Part shown: positions 1-6,047 of the stretch, in pieces | Numbering within the stretch: position 1 is the stretch's first letter | Layout: the number at the start of each line of letters is the position of its first letter | Origin: Baffinella frigidus | Taxonomy: Eukaryota; Cryptophyceae; Cryptomonadales; Baffinellaceae | Length of the DNA stretch: 14,750 nucleotides | Direction of reading: 5' to 3' | Assembly: GCA_026770585.1 (NCBI GenBank) | Contig: MU646373.1 | Span: 720,797 to 735,546, forward strand | The notes under the pieces: generated by a model | Database searches by the model: none | What the model saw: the letters and a program-made list of their open reading frames with translations, nothing else | Told to the model about the DNA's origin: nothing | Position numbers and translations under genes: made by a program

Positions 1-56
1 ACACCCCACACCCCACACCCCACACCCCACACCCCACACCCAACCCCCCCAAAACA
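1..56. repeat. CCCCACA heptamer tract
   Basis: The window opens with about six uninterrupted copies of a 7-bp unit, CCCCACA, fading into a C-run and A-run. The period is the same as that of the CCCTAAA and CCCTACA tracts further on, so I read it as a variant of the same telomere-like heptamer. It could also be an ordinary minisatellite cut by the window edge. Confidence 0.85.
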
Positions 57-82
57 AATAATAATAATAATAATAATAATAA
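57..82. repeat. AAT trinucleotide microsatellite
   Basis: Eight or so AAT units lie between the heptamer tract and the first coding-like block. This is an AT-rich patch in otherwise GC-rich DNA. Confidence 0.9.
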
Positions 83-106
83 CTAATTATAAATACAAAA
101 ACGCAG

Positions 107-163
107 GCGCGGATGCGGCTGTGCTTCCGCTCGCCCGCGGGAACGACGATCGTGATTCTGGGA
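107..163 (+). pseudogene. Exon-like block A', partial copy of block A
   Basis: This stretch matches the first 57 bases of block A (331-486), and the GCAG acceptor before it is also shared. In the shared frame it reads ARMRLCFRSPAGTTIVI. Across 19 codons there are six differing codons, of which four are synonymous. The two replacements are at the edges (T/A in the first codon and P/L near the end). The synonymous bias supports this as a protein-coding frame. The match ends near 163, where the frame runs on to a TAG in non-homologous sequence. I see no clear donor, so this is either a broken duplicate exon or an alternative exon whose end I cannot place. Function unknown. Confidence 0.45.
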
Positions 164-219
164 TACATGTTGTTAGTGGATATCTTGATCTGCATTGTAT
201 AGTGGATGACGAATCAACA

Positions 220-322
220 CCCCACGCCCCAAACCCTGAACTCGGAACCCCAAAACACTCAACACTCAACACTAAACACTCAACACTAAACCACAATCCC
301 CAAGCCCGAAACTCGAAACCCG
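220..322. repeat. Degenerate CA-rich heptamer/CAACACT tract
   Basis: A C- and A-rich stretch with repeats of the CACTCAA/CACTAAA type grades into CCCGAAA-like units. It runs directly into the predicted acceptor of block A. It resembles decayed telomere-like heptamers (compare 861-1089). Confidence 0.6.
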
Positions 323-330
323 AAACGCAG

Positions 331-486
331 ACGCGGATGCGGCTGTGCTTCCGCTCACCGGCCGGAACGACGATCGTGATCCCGGGAGTGCGCGACGCGG
401 TCGACGCGGAGATGGCGCGGAGACGCGTGCTTGAGCGCGAGCAGCCTAGCCTCTTCAAGCTGCAGGATTTTCAGCGCGAGCCCTGG
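331..486 (+). CDS. Exon-like block A, unknown protein
   Basis: The block is open for 52 codons between a CGCAG acceptor (AG at 329-330) and a possible donor GTCAGG at 487. Both boundaries fall between codons (phase 0). The peptide begins TRMRLCFRSPAGTTIVIPG, continues through a charged stretch (DAVDAEMARRRVLEREQ) and ends FKLQDFQREPW. The composition is that of an ordinary soluble, partly helical protein and is unlike the low-complexity translations around it. The 5' third is repeated at 107-163 with mostly synonymous change, which supports the frame. No known family is recognised. It lies upstream of, and on the same strand and phase as, blocks B and C, so it may belong to the same gene. The donor is not a strong consensus and could be wrong. 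Confidence 0.5.
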
Positions 487-576
487 GTCAGGACCCCTCT
501 TCTGACTGTTCTCTTTCAAACAGCGGGATGCCAAGTTTTTTCAGGGCTGTCCCGACGGCTTGCCGACCGTAGGGTC

Positions 577-774
577 TATGGCCACGGCAGGTCATTACTG
601 GGAATTTCAGAACGCACCGTTTCATTTCGTGGTGCTAAATGGTACGTAGCCACCATCGGTTTCGCAGCTATTCGTCCTTTCCACGTCCGATCCGAATACA
701 AAATTTCGGACCCGGGTACAAATTTTTTAAAAGACTTGTAGCTGAAATTCCGACTTACGACCTGGCGTGGATTA
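577..774. mobile_element. Diverged inverted-repeat element (possible MITE, ~198 bp)
   Basis: The arms 582-610 and 742-770 are inverted copies matching at 24 of 29 positions. A TA dinucleotide lies just outside each arm (577-578 and 773-774), as with the better-preserved MITEs in this window. The interior holds no long open frame that I credit. It appears older and more decayed than families 1-4. Confidence 0.5.
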
Positions 775-860
775 TTCGCGTATGGGGTATTCACGAAATC
801 CGTTTGGAGGCCGATGTGTGGCTAGCGGGGCGCTCCGGTCATCCCGCACCAAAAAAAATT

Positions 861-1089
861 AAACCCTACACCCTACACCCTAAACCCTAAACCCTAAACA
901 ATAAAACATAAACCCTAAACCCTAAACCATAAACACTCAACCCTCTACCCAAACCCTAAACTTGAACCCTAAACCCTCAACCCTACACCCTAAACCCGAA
1001 ACCCGAAACCCGAAACCCGAAACCCGAAACCCTGAACCCCAAACCCAAAACCCCAAACCCAAAACCCCAAACCCTGAACCCCACACCCG
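861..1089. repeat. Interstitial telomere-like tract, mixed heptamers
   Basis: The tract consists almost wholly of 6-7-bp units: CCCTACA, CCCTAAA, five consecutive CCCGAAA (about 997-1030), then CCCCAAA and CCCTGAA types. CCCTAAA is the complement of the plant/algal telomere unit TTTAGGG. The mixture of variants and the internal position say it is interstitial and not a functional chromosome end. It ends ten bases before the acceptor of block B. Confidence 0.9.
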
Positions 1090-1099
1090 TGTGCTGCAG

Positions 1100-1141
1100 A
1101 TCAGTGCGCTCTGCCGCGTCAGCGGGATCGACGTCCTGCAT
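1100..1141 (+). CDS. Exon-like block B, unknown protein (14 codons)
   Basis: The block reads ISALCRVSGIDVLH between a TGCTGCAG acceptor (AG 1098-1099) and a GTATAC donor at 1142. Both ends are phase 0, compatible with block A upstream and block C downstream. Its last bases plus donor (14 bp, 1132-1145) recur exactly at 1247-1260, on the far side of a CCCTACA tract. It is too short to assign a function. The evidence is frame, splice context and consistency with its neighbours. Confidence 0.4.
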
Positions 1142-1145
1142 GTAT

Positions 1146-1246
1146 ACCCTACACCCTACACCCTACACCCTACACCCTACACCCTACACCCTACACCCTA
1201 CACCCTAAACCCTGAACCCTAAACCCTAAACCCTAAACCCTAAACC
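1146..1246. repeat. CCCTACA/CCCTAAA tract bracketed by a 14-bp direct repeat
   Basis: Eight CCCTACA units are followed by CCCTAAA, CCCTGAA and four CCCTAAA units. The identical 14-mer CGTCCTGCATGTAT lies at 1132-1145 and 1247-1260, immediately either side. If block B is an exon, the tract sits at the start of its intron and duplicates the exon end with its donor. Confidence 0.9.
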
Positions 1247-1322
1247 CGTCCTGCATGTATCTACCCTCTCTGTCCACAACACATAGGGAGGCGTGGGGGC
1301 AGGTTCGAACCTTTCGTTCACA

Positions 1323-1382
1323 GGAACGGTGGCGCCCGAACGGTGGCGCCCTTTACCCCGTGGCGCCCTTCACCCCGTTTGC
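1323..1382. repeat. GC-rich tandem repeat (GTGGCGCCC units)
   Basis: Two 14-bp units built on GAACGGTGGCGCC are followed by two 17-bp units containing CCCCGTGGCGCC or CCCCGTTTGCC. The rest of 1261-1738 shows no gene I can support. It holds two copies of GGCTCCAAT about 47 bp apart (near 1444 and 1489) and otherwise unremarkable sequence. Confidence 0.75.
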
Positions 1383-1738
1383 CACGGGGGTATTTGGGGC
1401 CAGTTTCCCAGCAAAGGGGGAGTGATCCTGCGTGAAATGGCTGTCATTCCGTGGCTCCAATTTCTGGCGGACATTCGAGGGTCGGCTCCAATCCCGTGCA
1501 ATCCCTGGTTGACAAACACCCAACCCTAGGGCCCTGCGTGGAAACATGCCCTCTTGCGTGACCCAGAATCCACCATCCCAACGTGAGCGGCTAGCAACCA
1601 CTTCTCGCCCATCCACGTATTGGTCTCGCGCCCTCCCCTCTTCAATGCGCACGCAACATCTCTCCGCCTCTGCTCTGCATAGGCGACATTTCACCCCCCC
1701 TCCCTCTCCTTAGAACAATATACATCTGTTTGGGTGCC

Positions 1739-1859
1739 TACAGGGGTACCTCGCTCATAAGAAACCGCCCCCCCCCTAGGATCACCATAGGGCCCTAGGC
1801 ATAAGCCTACGGTAGGGTCCTAGGGGGAGGCGGTTTCTTATGAGTGAGGTACCCCTGTA
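1739..1859. mobile_element. Family 1 MITE, copy 1 (121 bp)
   Basis: A full element: terminal inverted repeats of about 40 bp beginning CAGGGGTACCTCGCTCAT, a C-run on the left matched by a G-run on the right, and a core holding GGGCCCTAGG and CTACGGTAGGGTCCTAGG. TA is at both ends. The TA flanks agree with a TA target duplication as made by Tc1/mariner-type transposases, but no transposase is present, so the element is non-autonomous. Confidence 0.92.
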
Positions 1860-2053
1860 CTTACGCGCTGAATCTCCTCTGCGCCCCCCCGCTGCCTCTC
1901 ACACCTGCATCATCTTGAACACCCTCTAACGCCTCAACCACCTTGTGGCATTGGCACGTCGGGTGTTCCCTCTCTCGGACGCCTCAAGGTCGTGGACCGA
2001 AGTCATACGTTCGATTCAAATTCTGTTCTCTGTCCCTCGGGTGGCAGGCAGCA

Positions 2054-2130
2054 TCCCTCTCCCTCTCCCACTCCCTCTCCCACCCACTCTCACCCTCACT
2101 CTCACTCCCTCCCCCTCCCCCTCTCCCTCT
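2054..2130. repeat. (CCCTCT)n pyrimidine tract before block C
   Basis: A CT-rich simple repeat on the + strand ends at CGGCAG, the predicted 3' splice site of block C. It could serve as an unusually long polypyrimidine tract. The same arrangement recurs before 5828. Confidence 0.85.
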
Positions 2131-2136
2131 CGGCAG

Positions 2137-2277
2137 GCAGCAGTGTCGCACCTGAGCAAGCAGTCCGGCGCCTGGGCCGAAGTGGCGTGCGCGATGCACA
2201 TGGTTCTGCTCGTCGAAGCCATGGGCGTCGATAAGTCCCCGGACGCTACTGGCGGCTCGCTCACCATGCTGTTCCGG
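2137..2277 (+). CDS. Exon-like block C, unknown protein (47 codons)
   Basis: The block is open from the CGGCAG acceptor (AG 2135-2136) to a GTGTGT donor at 2278, phase 0 at both ends. It starts AAVSHLSKQSGAWAEVA and ends GGSLTMLFR. A middle segment rich in A, M, V and L (about codons 15-30) looks like a buried helix. Its last 27 codons recur at 2436-2517 with five nucleotide changes, all synonymous. That is the strongest coding evidence in the left half of the window. I do not recognise the family. If the donor is taken two bases later (2280), the reading frame joins to block D as ...RVADEAAG. It shares strand with A, B and D and may be one gene with them. Confidence 0.6.
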
Positions 2278-2291
2278 GTGTGTGTTCGCCC

Positions 2292-2430
2292 AGCGAGAGA
2301 CAGAGACAGAGACAGAGAGACAGAGAGACAGAGAGCGAGACAGAGACAGACAGAGAGACAGACAGACAGAGAGCGAGACAGAGAGAGACAGAGAGACAGA
2401 GAGAGACAGAGAGACAGAGAGACAGAGAGC
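2292..2430. repeat. (GACAGA)n purine-rich microsatellite
   Basis: About 140 bp of GACAGA/GAGACA units separate exon-like block C from its echo C'. The long open frames crossing it on both strands (R/E/T/Q-rich on one, S/L/V/C-rich on the other) are translations of the repeat and not genes. Confidence 0.92.
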
Positions 2431-2435
2431 GTTAC

Positions 2436-2517
2436 ACATGGTCCTGCTCGTCGAGGCCATGGGCGTCGACAAGTCCCCGGACGCTACTGGTGGATCGCTC
2501 ACCATGCTGTTCCGGGT
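2436..2517 (+). CDS. Exon-like block C', second copy of the 3' part of block C
   Basis: This reads HMVLLVEAMGVDKSPDATGG then SLTMLFR, identical in protein to the end of block C. The five nucleotide differences (GTT/GTC, GAA/GAG, GAT/GAC, GGC/GGT, GGC/GGA) are all silent. The donor context GTGTGTCC is preserved. A possible phase-0 acceptor is GACAG at about 2424-2425, inside the purine repeat, which is a poor splice context. It could be a mutually exclusive exon, or a recent duplicate kept alike by gene conversion. A third, shorter echo (exon end plus donor, about 25 bp) lies at 2594-2618. Confidence 0.45.
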
Positions 2518-2593
2518 GTGTCCTGGCTTTGACTTTTCCCTCTCTCTGTCCCTACCCAATGGCCCCAAGGTCGCGAAAATGGCTCCAAGGTCG

Positions 2594-2618
2594 CTCCCCA
2601 TGCTGTTCCGGGTGTGTC
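2594..2618 (+). repeat. Third echo of block C end and donor
   Basis: GCTCCCCATGCTGTTCCGG followed by GTGTGTCC repeats the last codons and donor of C and C' with one mismatch. It is too short to be a separate exon. Confidence 0.7.
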
Positions 2619-2670
2619 CCCGCTTTGCTTTCCCTGGTGGGCGTCCGCCCACGTCCGCTCTCCGCCGTCC

Positions 2671-2828
2671 CACACAGCGGACTTCGAAGGGATTTGAATA
2701 ACCCCTAAGCGATAGGACCTAGGACCCTACGGTAGGCAACCCGTAGGGACATACGGGGGGTTCTACGGATAAGGTAACGGAAACTCGGGCATTTCTTGCC
2801 CGAAAATCCCTTCGTAGCCCGCTGTGTG
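2671..2828. mobile_element. Family 3 MITE, copy 1 (158 bp)
   Basis: Terminal inverted repeats of about 22 bp start CACACAGCGG on the left and end CCGCTGTGTG on the right. The core holds CCTAGGACCCTACGGTAGG and ACCCGTAGGG. A subterminal hairpin lies near the right end (2785-2803; 7-bp stem TCGGGCA). If blocks C and D belong to one gene, the element is intronic. I do not see a clear target-site duplication. Confidence 0.88.
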
Positions 2829-2921
2829 TTGTGTGACCCCTGCATCACGGCCATCACGTCCAGCGCAATCCAGCGGGATCCCTCCTGTTTTGTTGGTGTT
2901 CTTGGAAGAAACTTCGCCCAG

Positions 2922-3015
2922 TGCTGACGAAGCGGCTGGCCACGTGGCCCTGCTGTGCACCCACATGGATCAGTTCTTGACCGACACCTTCTCCCCGTTC
3001 GCAAGCAGCAGCTGA
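2922..3015 (+). CDS. Exon-like block D, C-terminal end with stop
   Basis: After a CGCCCAG acceptor (AG 2920-2921), the frame reads (S/V)ADEAAGHVALLCTHMDQF, then LTDTFSPFASSS, and stops at TGA 3013-3015. The first base completes a codon, so it needs a phase-2 partner. Block C spliced at the second GT of its GTGTGTG donor would supply that. The peptide looks like a short amphipathic helix followed by a serine-rich tail, plausible as a protein C-terminus. No family recognised. An extended frame upstream to 2824 passes into the MITE boundary and is not credited. Confidence 0.45.
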
Positions 3016-3023
3016 TCCAGTGC

Positions 3024-3120
3024 CACGTGACCGGAGAAGGGTCACGTGACCCTTTTGCACAGAGCCCTTCCAGTGTCACGTGATCCAGCGTCACGTGACC
3101 CTTCTCCACAGAGCCCTTGC
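3024..3120. promoter_or_regulatory. Cluster of four CACGTG (E-box/G-box) palindromes
   Basis: CACGTG occurs at 3024, 3043, 3077 and 3092. The second lies in a perfect 14-bp palindrome (3039-3052). Part of the cluster is a tandem duplication of period 49: TGACCCTT followed by CACAGAGCCCTT. CACGTG is a known bHLH/bZIP site in eukaryotes, but I see no promoter beside it, so a regulatory role is only possible. It lies just after the stop of block D. Confidence 0.35.
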
Positions 3121-3285
3121 GTGATCGCACGGCGGCTCCATTTGTCACTCCTCGTGCTCCTCTGCCCTACCTAATTAATAGATTTTTGTCTCCAGCATAA
3201 ATAGTCCAACTATTATTCGTCTCCAACGCTTCCATCCATTATAATGTAAGACCCCCCCCTCCTCGTTTTCTGCCCAACCCCTCGA

Positions 3286-3380
3286 GGCGGCGGGCGGTGA
3301 AAGGGCTACAAATGGTAATGAGCAGAACTATCACGTGCTGGTGGTTCTCTGTTGTCGAAAATGGGATCGCGGCGGCGTCC
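3286..3380. repeat. ~90-bp direct repeat, left copy (beside family 3 MITE)
   Basis: The run from GGCGGCGGGCGGTGAAAGG through CTATCACGTGCTGGTGG to GCGGCGGCGT recurs, diverged, at 3546-3640. The 158-bp family 3 element lies exactly between the two copies. Confidence 0.8.
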
Positions 3381-3385
3381 CAACC

Positions 3386-3543
3386 CACACAGCGGGCTAC
3401 GAAGGGATTTTCGGCCGATTTTGGGCCGATTTTCCGTAACCTTATCTGTAGGAACCCCCCTATGCCCCTACGGGTTGCCTACCGTAGGGTCCTAGGTCTT
3501 ATCGCTTAGGGGTTATTCACGACTCCCTTTCGTCCGCTGTGTG
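3386..3543. mobile_element. Family 3 MITE, copy 2 (158 bp, inverted)
   Basis: The same ends and the same length as the copy at 2671, but in the opposite orientation: the CCTACCGTAGGGTCCTAGG core reads as the complement, and the subterminal hairpin (about 3412-3428, CGGCC/GGCCG) is on the left. The hairpin stem sequence differs from that at 2785-2803 yet still pairs. Confidence 0.88.
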
Positions 3544-3545
3544 GT

Positions 3546-3640
3546 GAGGCGGCGGGTGCTGAAAGGCAAACGGCGGGGAGCAGGACTATCACGTGCTGGT
3601 GGTGGTCTGGTTTCGAGAATGGGACCGCGGCGGCGTGCGC
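3546..3640. repeat. ~90-bp direct repeat, right copy
   Basis: This is the diverged partner of 3286-3380. It retains ACTATCACGTGCTGGTGG and GCGGCGGCGT and differs by several substitutions and small indels. Confidence 0.8.
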
Positions 3641-3723
3641 CCCCCCGGTCGGTCCTCCCACCAGCAACCCGTAGCAGCCTTTACCAGATCCTTGCAAGAA
3701 TCCGGGAATGATTTTTTTTGGAT

Positions 3724-3770
3724 TTATGCGTAGGACCCTACGGTAGGAGTCCCTAGGGGCCTGGAAATTG
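3724..3770. mobile_element. Isolated MITE core fragment
   Basis: GCGTAGGACCCTACGGTAGG followed by a CCCTAGGGG palindrome matches the core shared by families 1-3. I could not find paired terminal repeats around it. It is probably the remains of an old copy or of a family with decayed ends. Confidence 0.5.
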
Positions 3771-3939
3771 CTGACGGGATATTCGAGGAGATCCCATTGA
3801 TTTAGCTGAAAATTCCTACAGAACCCGACCCGGTTAAAAGCTGCAACGGTTTGCTGGTGGTCCCTGCGCCTCACCCAGCCCTCGCCCCTGCGTATCAGCC
3901 CCCCCCCGCCCCACCCGGTGCACGCTCGATCTGATAGGA

Positions 3940-4620
3940 AAACGGGTTGAATTTAAAAATTTCTGGTAATGAAGTTTACTACACAGAATGAGTTTTACTA
4001 GTAATATTAAAGCATTCGTGTGGTATTTTTTATTGAATCCAATGGTTTTCATGTTAACGTATTTCCCTATGAGATCCTCGCCGCTGCGGAGAGGCGCGTC
4101 CCTGCCAGACGCATGTTGCTGCGCGAATCCTTCCAGACTTGCATGGATAGCGATTGAGCGTTACCAGTCCGCGCCCGGGGCCGGGAGTCCCCGAGAATCC
4201 AATGGCTCCAGCAGCTGCGCCGAAATACCGCCAGTCATCACGTCCTCTCGGAGACAAGATGAGGAGAACAGCCACGACATCTCACCGCTCGGAGATATAA
4301 AAGAATAGTTAAATGGTGTGCTGTTCACATCGACCTTCTCAGCTTGCATAAATGGATTTCGAATTGATGGACTGTTTACCCCACAAAAGTTAGTTGTTGT
4401 GACTCTTTTTCTATTAATGGAGGCAAAAGTGTTTTTGTGTTTTTTTAAACGCGTCTTCTTGGTCATTGCAACGACCTTTTTTTCGAACCCTAAAAATCAT
4501 GCGCCCATATTCTCATAGACGGCTCCAAACATCAAGAGGAAACGACGCAATTCAGGACGTGAAGATCTCTAAAAGGATTGTATATCCAGCTTATATAACC
4601 CAGGGCCTTTAAAAGCTAGG
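3940..4620. other. AT-richer segment without a recognisable gene
   Basis: Compared with the GC-rich DNA on both sides, 3940-4065 and 4295-4500 are visibly AT-rich, with T-runs. A GC-rich patch (4075-4240) lies between them. Several 60-110 codon frames exist on both strands, but none has a protein-like composition I would defend. A TATAAAAG sequence at 4295-4302 could be a core promoter reading right, although no convincing gene follows. No MITE is seen from 3770 to 4900. Confidence 0.4.
4295..4302 (+). promoter_or_regulatory. Possible TATA box
   Basis: TATAAAAG is a full match to the metazoan/plant TATA consensus. It stands in an AT-rich segment where such matches arise easily, and no convincing coding block lies downstream. 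Confidence 0.2.
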
Positions 4621-4900
4621 GGACTTCCCCCTCCGGGTGCGGGTTTTGGGGTGGCAGCGCCAGTGTTGTTTGTGGAGTGCCCAGCAACCACTCGGTGGGC
4701 TACGAAAATTTCGTTGGGGCTGGAATTCAGGGTGTCACGTGACCAAATTGCACCAGAAAATCCTCAAATTTAATTGCGTCGAGGCAAGTTGACTTTTGAT
4801 GAAAGGTTCGTGGTCCACCGTGTGGCATGCGTCGTCGGTGCTGTCCTGGCCTCTCTCGTCGACTCGGGAGGGTCTCACGCTCGGTGGCATCTTCCTAGGC

Positions 4901-5050
4901 TAACGGACTAAAACTGGGGTAGTTAGGCCTACGGTATTGCCTACCGTAGGCCGTAGGGCTCCTATGACCAAAGAGTCGCTAGGATTTTGGCCTACAGTAG
5001 AAGGTCCTAGGCAATGCCGTAGGCCTAACCACCCCATTTTTAGTCCATTA
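4901..5050. mobile_element. Family 4 MITE (150 bp)
   Basis: The ends TAACGGACTAAAA and TTTTAGTCCATTA are inverted, and the match continues inward through GGGGTAGTTAGGCCTACGG / CCGTAGGCCTAACCACCCC. Flanking TA on both sides suggests a TA target duplication. Inside lies a hairpin at 4926-4952 (11-bp stem, 5-nt loop). The interior also carries CCTAGG and CCTACAGTAG motifs like those of families 1-3. Confidence 0.85.
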
Positions 5051-5117
5051 CCCTATTAATCTGCCTGTGTCTCACGCTTGGTGTTCGTATACAGAGTGCT
5101 GGTAAGTGACGTATACG

Positions 5118-5222
5118 TATCCCTTAAGTGGCCAGGCGGTCAAATTTGACCGCCAAGAGGTCCTAGACAGGTCCTAGGGCCCTACGGTAGGGCGTGTGAG
5201 GCTACTGGACACTTAAGGGGTA
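5118..5222. mobile_element. Family 2 MITE, copy 1 (105 bp)
   Basis: Ends TATCCCTTAAGTGGCC and CACTTAAGGGGTA, with TA at both outer edges. A perfect 20-bp palindrome (5135-5154, GGCGGTCAAA and its complement) sits just inside the left end. The core is GTCCTAGGGCCCTACGGTAGG, resembling that of family 1. Confidence 0.88.
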
Positions 5223-5254
5223 CATGGAGTGCTGACACGGGCGGGTGGGTGCAG

Positions 5255-5362
5255 GGGGGTACGAGGCGTCGTTGGATGGACGGCATGCTGCCTCCCGGCC
5301 GATCCCCCTGCACTACACGGCCCTGCGCAACCTTCTCATGGATGTTGCTCCGCTCGCTTCCG
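5255..5362 (+). CDS. Exon-like block E, unknown protein (36 codons)
   Basis: The block is open between a GGTGCAG acceptor (AG 5253-5254) and a donor G|GTATCC at 5363, phase 1 at both ends, so the exon is symmetric (108 bp). The peptide begins GGYEASLDGRHAASRPIP and continues LHYTALRNLLMDVAPLAS, with a helix-like C-terminal half. Spliced at phase 1 to block F, the junction codon becomes GAC (Asp), giving ...PLASDKARQVAACEALAK, a continuous amphipathic helix. A shifted partial copy is at 5512-5573. Function not recognised. It may be a helical-repeat protein, but that is only an impression from composition. Confidence 0.5.
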
Positions 5363-5369
5363 GTATCCC

Positions 5370-5471
5370 CACACCGGACTTCGAAGCGATTTTGAATAAC
5401 CCGTCAGCGATCAGACCTAGGACCCTACGGTAGGCAACCCGTATGGGCATAGGGGGGTTCCTACGAATAAC
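5370..5471. mobile_element. Family 3 MITE, copy 3, right end missing
   Basis: The left terminus is slightly changed (CACACCGGACTTCGAAG), and the core matches the copy at 2671 through CCTAGGACCCTACGGTAGG and GGGGGGTTCCTACG. After about 5471 the homology stops, so the right terminal repeat and hairpin are absent. It lies seven bases inside the predicted intron after block E. Confidence 0.82.
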
Positions 5472-5511
5472 GCATTTCATTGTGTCTGATGGCTGATGCC
5501 GTTCCTGTCTG

Positions 5512-5573
5512 ACCCCCCTTCACTACACGGCCTCTCCGCAACCTTCTCATGCATGTTGTTCCGCTTGCTTCTG
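5512..5573 (+). pseudogene. Block E', partial frameshifted copy of block E
   Basis: This repeats the last ~65 bases of block E and keeps the donor (GTATGT, a better consensus than E's own GTATCC). Relative to E it has one extra base in the run corresponding to GCCCTGCGC, which breaks the frame, plus replacements (Asp to His, Ala to Val). It therefore looks like a decayed duplicate exon and not an alternative one. The following intron bases (CCACGCATTTCATT) echo sequence just after the MITE at 5470. Confidence 0.6.
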
Positions 5574-5702
5574 GTATGTTCCTGCCACGCATTTCATTTC
5601 ATTGCATCTCTGCATTTCATCTCATTGTGTCTGATGTCTGGCACACCAGAATGCTAGAGGGCCCTATTTAAAAGTGATTTGTAACATTTTTGTAGAAATT
5701 TC

Positions 5703-5822
5703 TCTCTATATTTCTCTCTCTCTCTCTCTCGCGCGCGCGCGCACGCTCGCTCTCTCGCGTGCTCTCTCTCTCGCTGTCAACAAACCTTTGGCTCTCTCAC
5801 TCTCTCCCCCTCCCTCTCTCTC
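5703..5822. repeat. CT/CG dinucleotide and CT-rich tract before block F
   Basis: (CT)n, then a GCGCGC run, then more CT-rich repeats lead up to CTCTCGGCAG. Like the tract at 2054-2130, it directly precedes a predicted acceptor. Long S/L/A/R-rich frames through here are repeat translations. Confidence 0.88.
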
Positions 5823-5827
5823 GGCAG

Positions 5828-5884
5828 ACAAGGCGCGGCAGGTGGCAGCGTGCGAGGCCCTCGCCAAGATGCTCTTCTCCATCG
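5828..5884 (+). CDS. Exon-like block F, unknown protein
   Basis: After TCGGCAG (AG 5826-5827) the frame reads (D)KARQVAACEALAKMLFSIG. The entry phase is 1, matching the exit phase of block E, and if the exon ends at ATCG|GTACCT (5885) the exit phase is also 1. A stronger donor, GTAAGT at 5917, would lengthen it through TYPYIRIWPS and leave at phase 0. The alternating A/L/V and charged residues suggest an amphipathic helix. Its acceptor lies right after a long CT repeat. Function unknown. Confidence 0.5.
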
Positions 5885-6047
5885 GTACCTATCCGTATAT
5901 ACGTATATGGCCATCGGTAAGTATCTGTATATACGGTAACTAGCTGTATATACGTACCACTTGGCAGACACCGGGGGCGTCACGGATACAGTCCATCGAA
6001 ACTATTTGTACTAGAATCTTATACATTGCCCTGGAACCTTACCGAAA

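Noticed and set aside
121-741. 206-codon plus-strand frame as one gene
   Set aside because: It runs through heptamer repeats and the inverted-repeat element. Only 331-486 looks protein-like, so I kept that part.
1-1246. True chromosome end
   Set aside because: The heptamers are mixed variants, interrupted by coding-like blocks, and an opposite-strand array exists at 13543, so they are interstitial.
1301-1330. tRNA-like T-arm (GGTTCGAACC)
   Set aside because: No matching acceptor, D-arm or anticodon arm can be found upstream.
1330-1341. TGGCGCCCGAAC resembling a tRNA-Lys primer-binding site of an LTR element
   Set aside because: It is part of a local GTGGCGCCC tandem repeat, and there are no LTRs or retroelement frames nearby.
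1739-1859. Family 1 elements as introners providing splice sites
   Set aside because: The ends do not supply a consistent GT...AG pair at the TA junctions, and copies do not interrupt the exon-like blocks.
1984-2673. 229-codon minus-strand frame rich in S, L, V and C
   Set aside because: Its length comes from translating the (GACAGA)n and (CCCTCT)n repeats. The opposite strand holds the block with synonymous-change support.
4161-4466. 101-codon minus-strand frame in the AT-rich island
   Set aside because: It has a biased Lys/Thr/Ser start from AT-rich DNA, no recognisable domain and no supporting duplicate or splice evidence.
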